From an uncultured bacterium (GTDB lineage: Bacteria; Bacillota; Clostridia; Lachnospirales; Lachnospiraceae), in the NCBI GenBank assembly GCA_905214955.1, contig CAJMON010000005.1, positions 1-64,000 of the forward strand: a DNA stretch of 64,000 nt, read 5' to 3'. The notes below the pieces were generated by a model that searched no databases, was not told the origin of the DNA, and saw nothing but the letters and a program-made list of their open reading frames with translations. Each line of letters opens with the position of its first letter. Position 1 is the first letter of the stretch. Of this stretch, positions 8,233 through 17,017 are shown piece by piece. A program made the translations under genes and the position numbers.

Positions 8233-9972
8233 GTGCCAATGGAAAAATGGGTGGTTGCTGCAAAACGGGCAGACTTTGCGCAGATTGCTGCAAAATTTGG
8301 AATTGATCCGGTGACTGCCAGGCTGATCCGCAACCGGGATGTGGTGGGAGACGAGGCAATCCGGCTGTACCTTTACGGAGGGCTGGAACAGCTTTACAAT
8401 CCTCATCTGCTAAAAGGAGCGGATGAGGCAGCAGCACTTATAAAAAGGAAAATTCAGGAGAAAAAGAAAATCCGGATCATCGGAGATTATGATATTGATG
8501 GAGTGAATGCCACTTACATTCTGTACAAAGGGCTGAAACGCTGTCAGGCTTTGGTAGACTATGAAATTCCGGACCGGATGAAGGACGGATATGGCATTAA
8601 TGAGCATCTGATCCAATACGCCTATGAGGAAGGGGTGGATACCATCCTGACCTGCGACAATGGAATTGCGGCGGTGGATCAGATCGGATATGCAAAAGAC
8701 CACGGAATGACGGTGATTGTGACAGACCATCATGAGCCCCAGGACCGGATTCCCCCTGCGGATGTGATCGTCAATCCCAAGCAGGAAGGGTGCCCCTATC
8801 CCTTTAAAAATCTGTGCGGGGCAGCGGTGGCGTGGAAAGTAGTGCAGTGTCTGTATGAGCTTTTTGACATTGGGTGGGAAGCATCCCTGGAGTTTTTGGA
8901 GCAGACTGCCATTGCCACGGTCGGCGATGTGATGGACCTTACGGAAGAAAATCGGATTCTGGTAAAAGAAGGATTGAAGAAATTAAATCACACCACCAAT
9001 CCGGGACTTCATGCTCTGATTCAGGCAAATGGCCTGGAACAGGCACAGCTCAATGCCTATCACATCGGATTTGTCTTAGGCCCCTGCATCAATGCCAGCG
9101 GAAGACTGGACACGGCCAAACGGGCGTTGTCTCTTTTGCTGGAAGAAAATGCGGAAAAAGCAGCTGCTCTGGCCCAGGAGCTGAAGGAGTTAAACGATGA
9201 GCGTAAAGATATGACAGCCAAAGGGGTGGAGCAGGCTGTGGAGCTGATTGAAAACGGCCCCTTAAAAGAGGATAAAGTGCTGGTGGTGTATCTGCCGGGA
9301 TGCCATGAAAGTCTGGCCGGGATCATTGCAGGAAGGCTTCGGGAACGGTATTACCGTCCTACCATTGTGATCACGGATTCTGCAGAAGGAATCAAAGGGT
9401 CCGGCCGTTCCATTGAAACTTACAATATGTTTGAAGAGCTGATGAAATGCAAAGAGCTGTTTACCAAATTTGGAGGACATCCCATGGCAGCAGGCCTTTC
9501 CATGGAAAAGGGAATGGCAGGGGTGCTGCGAAAGCGCCTCAATGAACAGACAACATTGACTTCGGAAGATCTGACGGAAAAAGTAGTCATTGATGTACCC
9601 ATGCCCATTGACTATATTACGGAACATCTGGTGGAAGAGCTGTCCGTGCTGGAGCCATTTGGAAAGGCCAACACCAAGCCAGTGTTTGCAGAAAAAAAAC
9701 TGCAGATTTTAAACGCCAGGATCCTGGGACAGAACCGAAACGTTTTAAAAATGCAGGTGAGAAATGCCAGAGGCGCTGTCTTAGAGGCCCTGTACTTTGG
9801 GGATATCCAAGGATTTCAGGAGTATCTGGAGAAAAAATTCGGTTCCGTTGAAATGGAAAAGCTGTTTCAGGGAAGAGAAAATCGGGTGTCCCTTTCTGTA
9901 GTGTATTATCCTTCCATCAATGAATTCCGAGATAGAAGAACTCTCCAGATTGTGATTCAGAAATATCAGTAA
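8233..9972 (+). CDS. recJ: Single-strand-specific exonuclease RecJ
   Basis: 579 residues of the DHH phosphoesterase superfamily. RecJ degrades single-stranded DNA 5' to 3' in recombination and mismatch or base excision repair. Motif I GDYDIDG (84-90), CDNGI (141-145), and the DHH motif TDHHEP (164-169) that hold the Mn ions are all present; the DHHA1 portion has FGGHPMAAGLSM and a C-terminal nucleic-acid-binding barrel follows. GTG 8233 is preferred over ATG 8239 because AAGGA lies 7 bases ahead of it. It is downstream of secDF and ends 8 bp short of a facing gene, with no terminator seen between them. Confidence 0.9.
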   Translation: MPMEKWVVAAKRADFAQIAAKFGIDPVTARLIRNRDVVGDEAIRLYLYGGLEQLYNPHLLKGADEAAALIKRKIQEKKKIRIIGDYDIDGVNATYILYKGLKRCQALVDYEIPDRMKDGYGINEHLIQYAYEEGVDTILTCDNGIAAVDQIGYAKDHGMTVIVTDHHEPQDRIPPADVIVNPKQEGCPYPFKNLCGAAVAWKVVQCLYELFDIGWEASLEFLEQTAIATVGDVMDLTEENRILVKEGLKKLNHTTNPGLHALIQANGLEQAQLNAYHIGFVLGPCINASGRLDTAKRALSLLLEENAEKAAALAQELKELNDERKDMTAKGVEQAVELIENGPLKEDKVLVVYLPGCHESLAGIIAGRLRERYYRPTIVITDSAEGIKGSGRSIETYNMFEELMKCKELFTKFGGHPMAAGLSMEKGMAGVLRKRLNEQTTLTSEDLTEKVVIDVPMPIDYITEHLVEELSVLEPFGKANTKPVFAEKKLQILNARILGQNRNVLKMQVRNARGAVLEALYFGDIQGFQEYLEKKFGSVEMEKLFQGRENRVSLSVVYYPSINEFRDRRTLQIVIQKYQ

Positions 9973-9980
9973 TCCGCAGG

Positions 9981-10622
9981 TCATGCGGGGCGCTTTCTGG
10001 AAAATTTCCAGTAAAGCAGACCACAGAGCTGGGTGAAGATCAGAAGCAGAAGTACAATGCACACCAGACAGCGGAAAAAATAAGAATCTGGCAGAAGATC
10101 AATAATGGGATCTGTGGCAGGGTCAAACAGCCAGTAGTCGTTGCGGAAAACCAGTTGGTGAAAGGCCACGAAGAGCCAGTCCCAGAAAAAGAAGGCAATG
10201 GTTCCTACCACAAGAGGAAGAAGGCTTCCCACAATCCAGGTGATTTTTAAAAACAGAGGATTTTTCTGCTTTTTCAAAAGATAGAAGGCGGCAAGAAAAA
10301 ACAGGGGTCCCGAAATCAGGCAGGTATCCTGAAGAAGGACAAAAATCTGCTTGACTTCCTGAAAATGGATATGGCCTTCTTCGGACTGCGGAAGATTGGG
10401 AAACACCAGGTCCTCGTGATGGAAAAACAAATTGTAATCAATGAGGGTGTCGTAGTCTTCCTGAATGGCTTCCTTGGAAAGACCAGTGGAAGCGGACAAG
10501 GCATCCAGATCCTGATAATAAAGGAAACGGGCGTTTAAAACAACAGTAACACTTAAGGAAAGAAGAAACAGAATCCCAAGAAGTCCTACAGGATAAGAAA
10601 GAAAAGTATGGTTTGATTTCAT
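9981..10622 (-). CDS. DUF1461/TIGR01906-type integral membrane protein
   Basis: 213 residues with about four membrane segments: one near the N-terminus (VGLLGILFLLSLSVTVVL), one at about 110, one at about 140, and one at the C-terminus. Between the first two lies an exported loop with EAIQEDYDTLIDYN and a run of acidic residues. This matches the TIGR01906/DUF1461 membrane family, whose function is unknown. The ATG at 10622 has GGAGG 7 bases upstream; the longer reading to 10682 has no ribosome site and overlaps the promoter. Its promoter overlaps that of leuS, so the two could be transcribed in competition. Confidence 0.75.
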   Translation of the reverse strand: MKSNHTFLSYPVGLLGILFLLSLSVTVVLNARFLYYQDLDALSASTGLSKEAIQEDYDTLIDYNLFFHHEDLVFPNLPQSEEGHIHFQEVKQIFVLLQDTCLISGPLFFLAAFYLLKKQKNPLFLKITWIVGSLLPLVVGTIAFFFWDWLFVAFHQLVFRNDYWLFDPATDPIIDLLPDSYFFRCLVCIVLLLLIFTQLCGLLYWKFSRKRPA

Positions 10623-10654
10623 AGGAAAACCTCCGTAAACGCGATCTTTTTTTA

Positions 10655-10682
10655 AGTATACCCCATCTATTGACAAATGCAA
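10655..10682 (-). promoter_or_regulatory. Minus-strand promoter overlapping the leuS promoter
   Basis: TTGCAT (10677-10682), 16 bp, TATACT (10655-10660) on the minus strand. Its -35 lies inside the spacer of the plus-strand leuS promoter, so one polymerase blocks the other. Confidence 0.55.
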
Positions 10683-10698
10683 GGGAAATGGGTAAAAT
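10670..10698 (+). promoter_or_regulatory. leuS promoter
   Basis: TTGACA (10670-10675), a 17-bp spacer and TAAAAT (10693-10698). The leader to the start codon is only about 75 nt, too short for a T-box, and none is seen. Confidence 0.75.
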
Positions 10699-10781
10699 GA
10701 AAACCAGTGATAAATTGGCAGTGATGGATCAAAAAGTCAGAAACTGCCCCATGAAATGCAAAGTACCAGGAGGAAAAGATA

Positions 10782-13196
10782 ATGGCAGTTCCTTATAATC
10801 ATAAGGCGATTGAACAAAAGTGGAGAAAAATCTGGGAGGAACATCCAGTAAATGTAGATGACGGCAAAAAACCGAAATACTACTGCCTGGATATGTTCCC
10901 GTACCCGTCAGGAAACGGTCTGCACGTAGGACACTGGAGAGGTTACGTCATCTCTGATGTGTGGAGCCGTTATAAAATGCTGCAGGGATATTTCCTGATT
11001 CATCCCATGGGCTGGGATGCATTTGGACTTCCTGCAGAGAACTATGCAATCAAGACAGGACAGCATCCGGCCATTTCTACAGAGAAAAATATTTCCAACA
11101 TCAAACGTCAGATCAATGAGATCGCATCCATCTATGACTGGGACAGAGAAGTAAACACCACCGATCCCAAGTTCTACAAATGGACTCAGTGGATCTTTGT
11201 GAAGATGTTCAAAGAGGGCCTGGCTTATGAGAAGGAGTTCCCCATCAACTGGTGTCCTTCCTGTAAGACCGGACTGGCAAACGAGGAAGTTGTCAACGGC
11301 GTATGCGAGCGCTGCGGCACCCCGGTTACCAAGAAAAATCTGCGTCAGTGGATGCTTCGGATCACCAAATATGCAGACCGTCTGTTAAATGATCTGGACA
11401 AGCTGGACTGGCCGGAAAAAGTAAAGAAGATGCAGACAGACTGGATCGGCAAATCCTACGGTGCAGAAGTAGACTTCCCCATTGATGGAAGAGACGAGAA
11501 AATTACTGTATATACCACCAGACCGGATACTCTGCATGGAGCCACCTTTATGGTACTGGCACCGGAGCATGCTCTAGCAGCATCTTTGGCTACCCCGGAG
11601 ACCAAAGAAGAAGTAGAAAAATATATCTACGATTCTTCCATGAAGTCCAACGTAGACCGTCTGCAGGACAAAGAAAAGACCGGAGTCTTCACCGGAAGTT
11701 ATGCCATCAACCCCTTAAATGGCAAGAAGGTTCCTATCTGGCTGTCCGATTATGTACTGGCTGATTACGGAGCTGGTGCCATCATGTGCGTTCCGGCTCA
11801 TGATGACCGTGACTTTGCATTTGCTACCAAGTTTGGCCTGCCTATTATCCAGGTTATTTCTCAGGATGGCAAAGAGATTGAGAACATGACGGAAGCTTAC
11901 TGCGCACCTTCAGGCGTGCTGATCAATTCCGGTGACTGGAACGGTATGAAGTCCGAAGTCCTGAAAAAAGAAGCTCCGGACATCATCGAGAAGATGGGGA
12001 TTGGACGCAAGACGGTCAATTACAAACTGCGTGACTGGGTATTCTCCCGTCAGCGTTACTGGGGCGAGCCGATTCCCATTGTACACTGCCCGAAGTGCGG
12101 AAATGTTCCGGTTCCGGAAGAAGAGCTTCCTCTGGAGTTGCCGGAAGTGGAATCCTACGAGCCGACGGGTACTGGAGAATCTCCTCTGGCAGCCATCACC
12201 GACTGGGTAAACTGCAAGTGCCCGGCCTGCGGCGGCCCTGCAAAGAGAGAGACCAATACCATGCCTCAGTGGGCAGGTTCTTCCTGGTATTTCCTGCGTT
12301 ATGTGGATCCCCACAATGACAAAGAGCTGGTTTCCAAGGAAAAAGCAGACAAATATCTGCCGGTAGATATGTACATCGGCGGTGTAGAACATGCCGTGCT
12401 GCATCTGCTGTATTCTCGTTTCTATACCAAGTTCCTGTATGATATCGGAGCCATTGATTTTGATGAACCCTTCCACAAACTGTTCAACCAAGGTATGATC
12501 ACCGGAAAGAACGGTATCAAGATGAGTAAGTCCAAAGGAAATGTCATTTCCCCGGATGATCTGGTACGTGATTATGGCTGTGATTCCCTGCGTATGTATG
12601 AGCTGTTCGTAGGTCCGCCTGAACTGGATGCAGAGTGGGACGACAGAGGAATCGACGGTGTATACCGCTTCCTGAACAAGTTCTGGAACCTGGTTATGGA
12701 CAACAAGGATAAGAATGTTGAGCCGACCAAAGAGATGATCAAACTGCGTCACAAGATGGTACATCTGATCACCCAGCGTCTGGAAAGTTTCAGCCTGAAT
12801 ACGGTAATTTCCGGATTCATGGAGTATAACAACAAAATGATCGAGATGGCCAAGAATGGCGGCATTGATAAAGAGACCCTGAAAACTGCAGTAATTCTGC
12901 TGGCACCCTTTGCACCTCACTTAAGTGAAGAATTGTGGCAGGAGCTTGGCGGAAACGAGAGCGTCTTTAACAACACATGGCCGGAGCATGATGAGGAAGC
13001 CATGAAAGATGATGAAGTGGAAGTTCCGGTTCAGATCAACGGAAAGACCAAGGTTATCATCAGCATTCCAGTGGACATTTCCAAGGAAGATGCCATTGCA
13101 AAAGGAAAAGAAGCTCTGGGCGACCGTTTAAGCGGCACCGTTGTAAAAGAGATTTATGTTCCCAAGAAGATTGTGAACATTGTTGTAAAACCGTGA
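10782..13196 (+). CDS. leuS: Leucine-tRNA ligase
   Basis: 804 residues, the normal length of bacterial LeuRS. The class I signature HVGH is at 48-51 and KMSKS at 580-584. Between them is a zinc-like Cys set (CPSCKTG, CERCG), the editing domain with TTRPDTLHGATFM, and a second Cys pair (CPKCG, CPACGG). The C-terminal anticodon-binding part has VQINGKTK. It charges tRNA-Leu with leucine and edits mischarged products. The ribosome site AGGAGG precedes the ATG. It is a single-gene unit with its own promoter and a strong terminator. Confidence 0.97.
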   Translation: MAVPYNHKAIEQKWRKIWEEHPVNVDDGKKPKYYCLDMFPYPSGNGLHVGHWRGYVISDVWSRYKMLQGYFLIHPMGWDAFGLPAENYAIKTGQHPAISTEKNISNIKRQINEIASIYDWDREVNTTDPKFYKWTQWIFVKMFKEGLAYEKEFPINWCPSCKTGLANEEVVNGVCERCGTPVTKKNLRQWMLRITKYADRLLNDLDKLDWPEKVKKMQTDWIGKSYGAEVDFPIDGRDEKITVYTTRPDTLHGATFMVLAPEHALAASLATPETKEEVEKYIYDSSMKSNVDRLQDKEKTGVFTGSYAINPLNGKKVPIWLSDYVLADYGAGAIMCVPAHDDRDFAFATKFGLPIIQVISQDGKEIENMTEAYCAPSGVLINSGDWNGMKSEVLKKEAPDIIEKMGIGRKTVNYKLRDWVFSRQRYWGEPIPIVHCPKCGNVPVPEEELPLELPEVESYEPTGTGESPLAAITDWVNCKCPACGGPAKRETNTMPQWAGSSWYFLRYVDPHNDKELVSKEKADKYLPVDMYIGGVEHAVLHLLYSRFYTKFLYDIGAIDFDEPFHKLFNQGMITGKNGIKMSKSKGNVISPDDLVRDYGCDSLRMYELFVGPPELDAEWDDRGIDGVYRFLNKFWNLVMDNKDKNVEPTKEMIKLRHKMVHLITQRLESFSLNTVISGFMEYNNKMIEMAKNGGIDKETLKTAVILLAPFAPHLSEELWQELGGNESVFNNTWPEHDEEAMKDDEVEVPVQINGKTKVIISIPVDISKEDAIAKGKEALGDRLSGTVVKEIYVPKKIVNIVVKP

Positions 13197-13234
13197 TAAA
13201 AAAGAACTTAGGCAATAGATCTTAAGTTCCGGAT

Positions 13235-13269
13235 AAAAATCCGTACTCTGAAAAGAGTGCGGATTTTTT
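13235..13269 (+). terminator. Strong terminator of leuS
   Basis: AAAATCCG plus TACTCT (13236-13249) pairs with AGAGTGCGGATTTT (13254-13267) around a GAAA loop, and a T tract follows. A second small dyad (GAACTTAG / CTTAAGTTC) lies just before it. Confidence 0.85.
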
Positions 13270-13323
13270 GATTTACAGAAATTGCTTTCCTGCCAAGTGA
13301 GAAAAGTCCTCATCCTGGAAACG

Positions 13324-13352
13324 TTGACGGGGTTTTCCCACTCTGCTATAAT
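13324..13352 (+). promoter_or_regulatory. Promoter of the ZIP transporter operon
   Basis: TTGACG (13324-13329), 17 bp, TATAAT (13347-13352), with TGC in front of the -10. It places the transcript start near 13359 and so rules out the upstream in-frame starts of the next gene. Confidence 0.75.
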
Positions 13353-13434
13353 CATGCATAGTATGAATAGGAAAGTGTGTCAGGGGGGAGTCTTTCTGGC
13401 AGGAAAAGGAGAGGCCCGTAGGCCGAAGAAAATC

Positions 13435-14226
13435 ATGGATCGTGTGTGGATGACAACTGCAGGAGGAACTCTGATTCCGTTTGTGGGGACAACGCTGGGA
13501 GCAGCATGCGTCCTTTTTATGAAAAATGCATTAAATGAGATGGTGCAGAGGGTGCTTACCGGATTTGCAGCAGGTGTGATGGTGGCGGCTTCTGTGTGGA
13601 GCCTTTTAATTCCAGCTATGGAGCAGTCCAGCCAGATGGGAAAGTTGTCCTTTGTTCCGGCAGTGGCAGGCTTCTGGGTGGGCATTTTGTTCCTGCTGCT
13701 CTTGGATCGGGTAATTCCCCATCTCCATGCCGGCAGTGAGGAGGCAGAAGGTCCCAAAGTAGCCCTGAAGCGAACCACCATGCTGGTACTGGCAGTGACC
13801 CTGCATAACATTCCGGAAGGTATGGCGGTAGGTGTGGTGTTTGCCGGATGGCTGGCAGGAAATCAGACACTGACCATCAGCGGGGCGCTGGCGCTTTCTA
13901 TTGGAATTGCCATTCAGAATTTCCCGGAAGGGGCCATTATTTCCTTGCCGCTTCAGGCAGAAGGTATGAAAAAATCCAAAGCTTTTCTATATGGAACCCT
14001 TTCGGGTGTGGTGGAGCCTGTGGCGGCTTGGCTTACGATCCTACTGTCCGGATTTATTATTCCACTGCTTCCTTATCTGTTAAGTTTTGCGGCAGGTGCC
14101 ATGATGTACGTGGTGGTAGAAGAACTGATTCCGGAAATGTCAGCAGGAAAACATTCCAACTTAGGGACACTTTTCTTTGCAGTGGGATTTACACTGATGC
14201 TGGCGCTGGATGTGGCTCTTGGATGA
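13435..14226 (+). CDS. ZIP family metal transporter (GufA type)
   Basis: 263 residues with about eight membrane helices, a typical ZIP length. Metal-site motifs are clear: HNIPEGMAVG in helix IV and QNFPEGAI in helix V, with a His-containing loop (HLHAGSEEAEG) before them. It should import zinc or another divalent metal. A longer frame begins at 13282, but the promoter at 13324-13352 lies inside it, so I chose ATG 13435 (MDRVWMTT); its ribosome site is weak, and ATG 13363 only a few bases from the predicted transcript start is an alternative. The response regulator gene follows after 20 bases and may be co-transcribed. Confidence 0.82.
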   Translation: MDRVWMTTAGGTLIPFVGTTLGAACVLFMKNALNEMVQRVLTGFAAGVMVAASVWSLLIPAMEQSSQMGKLSFVPAVAGFWVGILFLLLLDRVIPHLHAGSEEAEGPKVALKRTTMLVLAVTLHNIPEGMAVGVVFAGWLAGNQTLTISGALALSIGIAIQNFPEGAIISLPLQAEGMKKSKAFLYGTLSGVVEPVAAWLTILLSGFIIPLLPYLLSFAAGAMMYVVVEELIPEMSAGKHSNLGTLFFAVGFTLMLALDVALG

Positions 14227-14246
14227 AAAAAGAAAGCAGGTAAAGC

Positions 14247-14921
14247 ATGTACCGGATTTTAATTGTAGAAGATGACCTGGAAATTGCAGAAGGCTTGAAA
14301 GAACAGTTGGGCACCTGGGGAATGGAAGCACGGGCATCCAAAAATTTCCAGAATATTATAGGAGAATTTCAAAGTGCCAGCCCGGATCTGGTGCTGATGG
14401 ATATTGGACTTCCTTATTATAATGGATATTACTGGTGTCAGGAGATTCGGAAAATTTCCAAGGTTCCCATTTTGTTTCTGTCTTCTGCCTCTGATAATAT
14501 GAATATTGTCATGGCAATCAACATGGGCGGTGATGATTTTGTGGCAAAGCCCTTTGATATGAGTGTGCTGGTGGCAAAGATCCAGGCGATTCTGCGGCGC
14601 ACTTATGAGTTTGGGCAGGCGGCGGTTTCTGCGCTGGAACACAGGGGAGCTGTGTTGAATCTGGGGGATCATACCCTGTCTTATCAGGGAGAAACCATTG
14701 CCCTGACCAAAAATGAATACGGCATTTTGAAAATCCTCATGGAGCACAAAGGACAAATCGTTTCCAGGGAGCAGCTGTTTAAGCAGCTGTGGGAGACGGA
14801 TACCTTCATTGATGACAACACACTGACGGTGAATGTGAACCGTTTGCGCAGAAAGCTGGAGCAGGCAGGCCTGGAGGAGTTTATCGTGACAAAATTTGGC
14901 GTAGGCTATCTGGTAGAGTAG
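14247..14921 (+). CDS. OmpR-family response regulator, BceR-like
   Basis: 224 residues: receiver domain with acidic pair D9-D10, phosphoacceptor D52 (LMDIGLPY) and K101 (AKPFD), followed by a winged-helix DNA-binding domain (LTKNEYGILKILMEHKGQIVSREQL, split in the usual way). It pairs with the kinase 9 bases downstream. The setting, upstream of a BceAB-type transporter and with a BceR box at 15942-15955, identifies it as the regulator of a peptide-antibiotic sensing module. It should activate the transporter genes when phosphorylated. Confidence 0.88.
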   Translation: MYRILIVEDDLEIAEGLKEQLGTWGMEARASKNFQNIIGEFQSASPDLVLMDIGLPYYNGYYWCQEIRKISKVPILFLSSASDNMNIVMAINMGGDDFVAKPFDMSVLVAKIQAILRRTYEFGQAAVSALEHRGAVLNLGDHTLSYQGETIALTKNEYGILKILMEHKGQIVSREQLFKQLWETDTFIDDNTLTVNVNRLRRKLEQAGLEEFIVTKFGVGYLVE

Positions 14922-14930
14922 GGGGAAGCC

Positions 14931-15926
14931 ATGGAATTTTGGAAAGGATGGGTGCAGAGCCGAAAGCTGGGGCTTCTGGCTTTTACAGTTTCTTTTGGAA
15001 TCTGGCCGGTGTTTTTTGCGATTTACCATTTTCCGATGGAGGCACTGGAGTATCCCTGCATTCTTCAGGCAGCTGCAGGAGCGGCGTTTTTTGGAATGGA
15101 TGCGTGGAAAGAAAAGGAAAAGGAACAGGCGTTAAAGCGGATCCGGGAGCTGACCGGGGAGGAAATGAACCAGTTTCCAAAGGCGGATGACAGCATTGAA
15201 AAAAACTATCAGGAGATTATCGAGAAACTGTTCCTGGAAGAAAAAGAATTGTTGGATGAGCAGAATGCCCGATATGAAGAAATGGCAGATTATTATACCA
15301 CCTGGGTTCATCAGATCAAAACACCTATTGCAGCCATGCATCTGCAATTAGGGCTTGGCGGGCAGGACGCAGAGCTTACCGGAAAAATGGAAGGGGAGCT
15401 GCAGCGGATTGAACAATATGTGGAAATGGCCCTGTGCTATGTCCGGCTTTCCGGGGAGGCAAACGATTATGTGATCCGCAGGTGTTCCCTGGATAAAATT
15501 GTGGGGCAGGTGTTAAAGAAACTGTCTGGTCAGTTTTTTCGAAGAAAACTGGAATTGGATTATACGCCCTCTGGAAAGCAGGTGCTGACAGATGAAAAGT
15601 GGCTGGCTTTTGTGGTGGAACAGGTGCTGACCAATGCCCTGAAGTACACGCCTTCCGGGAAAATCCGCATTTTTGCAGAAGAACCGGAAACACTGTGCAT
15701 TCAGGATACCGGTATTGGAATCCTTCCGGAAGATCTTCCCATAATCTGCGAGAAAGGGTATACGGGATGTAACGGACGTGCAGATAAAAAAGCCAGCGGA
15801 ATCGGTCTGTACCTGTGCAGACGGATCTGTCGGAAATTAGGCCATGAGATGAAGATTTCTTCTGTTCCAGGGAAAGGGACGGTGGTGCGGCTTTTCCTGG
15901 AAGAAAAAAAGTTGGAAGTGGAATAA
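14931..15926 (+). CDS. Sensor histidine kinase, BceS-like (intramembrane-sensing)
   Basis: 331 residues. Two membrane helices (about 13-31 and 41-57) are separated by only a few residues, so there is almost no extracellular sensor. That is the hallmark of BceS-type kinases, which read flux through the partner ABC transporter. The phospho-acceptor is H127 in WVHQIKTPIAAM, followed by an HATPase domain with an N box (VLTNALKYT) and DTGIGI. The gene sits 9 bases after the regulator. The start codon is an ATG preceded by GGGGGAAG. Confidence 0.88.
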   Translation: MEFWKGWVQSRKLGLLAFTVSFGIWPVFFAIYHFPMEALEYPCILQAAAGAAFFGMDAWKEKEKEQALKRIRELTGEEMNQFPKADDSIEKNYQEIIEKLFLEEKELLDEQNARYEEMADYYTTWVHQIKTPIAAMHLQLGLGGQDAELTGKMEGELQRIEQYVEMALCYVRLSGEANDYVIRRCSLDKIVGQVLKKLSGQFFRRKLELDYTPSGKQVLTDEKWLAFVVEQVLTNALKYTPSGKIRIFAEEPETLCIQDTGIGILPEDLPIICEKGYTGCNGRADKKASGIGLYLCRRICRKLGHEMKISSVPGKGTVVRLFLEEKKLEVE

Positions 15927-15941
15927 ATGTGATATCAAATC

Positions 15942-15955
15942 TTACAGGATTGTAA
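15942..15955 (+). promoter_or_regulatory. BceR-type operator
   Basis: TTACA GGAT TGTAA exactly fits the inverted repeat TNACA-N4-TGTAA described for BceR-like regulators. It stands upstream of the ABC transporter genes and downstream of the regulator-kinase pair, the expected place. Confidence 0.7.
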
Positions 15956-15962
15956 GAACCCA

Positions 15963-16005
15963 AAAAGGAAATGTAAGTCCATTCGATGGAAGTACATTTC
16001 CTTTT
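15963..16005 (+). terminator. Long perfect hairpin, probable terminator of the kinase gene
   Basis: AAAAGGAAATGTA (15963-15975) is perfectly complementary to TACATTTCCTTTT (15993-16005), and inside it TCCAT pairs with ATGGA. The right arm ends in TTTT. It lies between the BceR box and the likely -10 (TATAGT, 16010-16015), so it could also matter to promoter control. Confidence 0.55.
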
Positions 16006-16022
16006 CTGATATAGTAATGATA

Positions 16023-16223
16023 CCAGGGTCAAAAGCCATAAGCCACGGTATGCTTGCACATAAGGGGCTTTATGGATTTATGACCCGCCCTGACATGAGG
16101 ATAAAAGTGGGGAGCTTTCCCCACGATATCCGAATGGCGGGTAGGATTGGAAGAGTGCGAAGCACGAAGCAATCCGTATGGCATCATTGAAGAAGAAGGA
16201 GCCAGGGTCAAAAGCTCTGGCTC
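16023..16223 (+). ncRNA. Structured 5' leader of the bceAB-like operon (candidate)
   Basis: About 200 nt with no credible gene, between the presumed promoter and the ATPase start. It holds several stems: GGGTC (16026-16030) with GACCC (16082-16086) in a longer imperfect stem; ACCCGCC (16083-16089) with GGCGGGT (16136-16142), enclosing a perfect GTGGGG/CCCCAC hairpin (16107-16124); GGATTG/CAATCC (16144-16175) with an inner GTGC-GAA-GCAC; and GAGCCAG/CTGGCTC (16199-16223). The first two share bases 16083-16086 and so exclude each other. CCAGGGTCAAAAGC is repeated at both ends (16023-16036, 16202-16215). It could be a regulatory leader RNA or a MITE-like insertion. Confidence 0.45.
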
Positions 16224-16252
16224 ACGAAACCAGACATAAGGAGGAAGAAACG

Positions 16253-17017
16253 TTGAGTATATTGGAGGTCCGCGGCTTGCGGAAAATTTATACCACCCGC
16301 CTTGGAGGAAACAAGGTGGAAGCATTAAAAAATGTAAACTTTGAGGTAGAAGAGGGTGAATACGCTGCCATCATGGGAGAATCCGGTTCCGGAAAAACTA
16401 CTCTGTTAAATATTTTAGCTGCTTTAGACCGTCCTACTGGAGGAAGCGTAAAGCTGTCTGGAAAAGATCTGACTAAAATCCGGGAAGCAGAGTTGTCTAC
16501 CTTCCGAAGAGAAAACTTAGGATTTGTGTTCCAGGATTTTAACCTGCTGGATACGTTTACTCTGGAAGACAACATTTATCTGCCCCTGGTACTGGCTGGA
16601 AAACCCTATAACTACATGAAAGAAAAGTTAGAGCCTCTGGCAGCGCAGCTTGGCATCCTGGGACTTCTGAAAAAGTATCCCTATGAGGTATCTGGCGGAC
16701 AAAAACAGAGGGCAGCCGTTGCGAGAGCTCTGATCACCGATCCGAAGCTTCTTCTGGCAGACGAACCTACTGGCGCCCTGGATTCCAAGGCAACGGATGA
16801 ACTGCTGCGGCTGTTTAAAGAAGTCAACGAAAAGGGACAGACGATTCTGATGGTGACGCATTCTGTGAAAGCGGCCAGCCACGCAGGAAGGGTACTGTTT
16901 ATCCGGGACGGAGAAGTGTTCCACCAGCTGTACCGCGGGGATCTGACAGATCAGCAGTTTTATACCAGGATTTCTGATACCCTGACCCTGCTGGCATCCG
17001 GAGGTGTCCGTGAATGA
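16253..17017 (+). CDS. ABC transporter ATPase, BceA-like
   Basis: 254 residues. Walker A GESGSGKTT is at 42-50, the signature is VSGGQKQRAAVARAL, and Walker B LLLADEPTGALD follows. This is the MacB/BceA group that energises FtsX-like permeases. I chose TTG 16253 (MSILEVRGLRKIY) since AAGGAGG lies 8 bases upstream and the family starts there; the in-frame ATG at 16178 would fall inside the structured leader. It should work with the next gene in moving, or freeing lipid II-type targets from, peptide antibiotics, and feed the signal to the kinase. Confidence 0.9.
   Translation: MSILEVRGLRKIYTTRLGGNKVEALKNVNFEVEEGEYAAIMGESGSGKTTLLNILAALDRPTGGSVKLSGKDLTKIREAELSTFRRENLGFVFQDFNLLDTFTLEDNIYLPLVLAGKPYNYMKEKLEPLAAQLGILGLLKKYPYEVSGGQKQRAAVARALITDPKLLLADEPTGALDSKATDELLRLFKEVNEKGQTILMVTHSVKAASHAGRVLFIRDGEVFHQLYRGDLTDQQFYTRISDTLTLLASGGVRE

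Noticed and set aside
10699..10781. T-box leader before leuS
   Set aside because: The leader is about 75 nt, far too short, and has no T-box sequence or terminator.
11910..12920. Minus-strand frame of 336 codons within leuS
   Set aside because: Shadow of the leuS coding strand; no start signal and leuS is certain.
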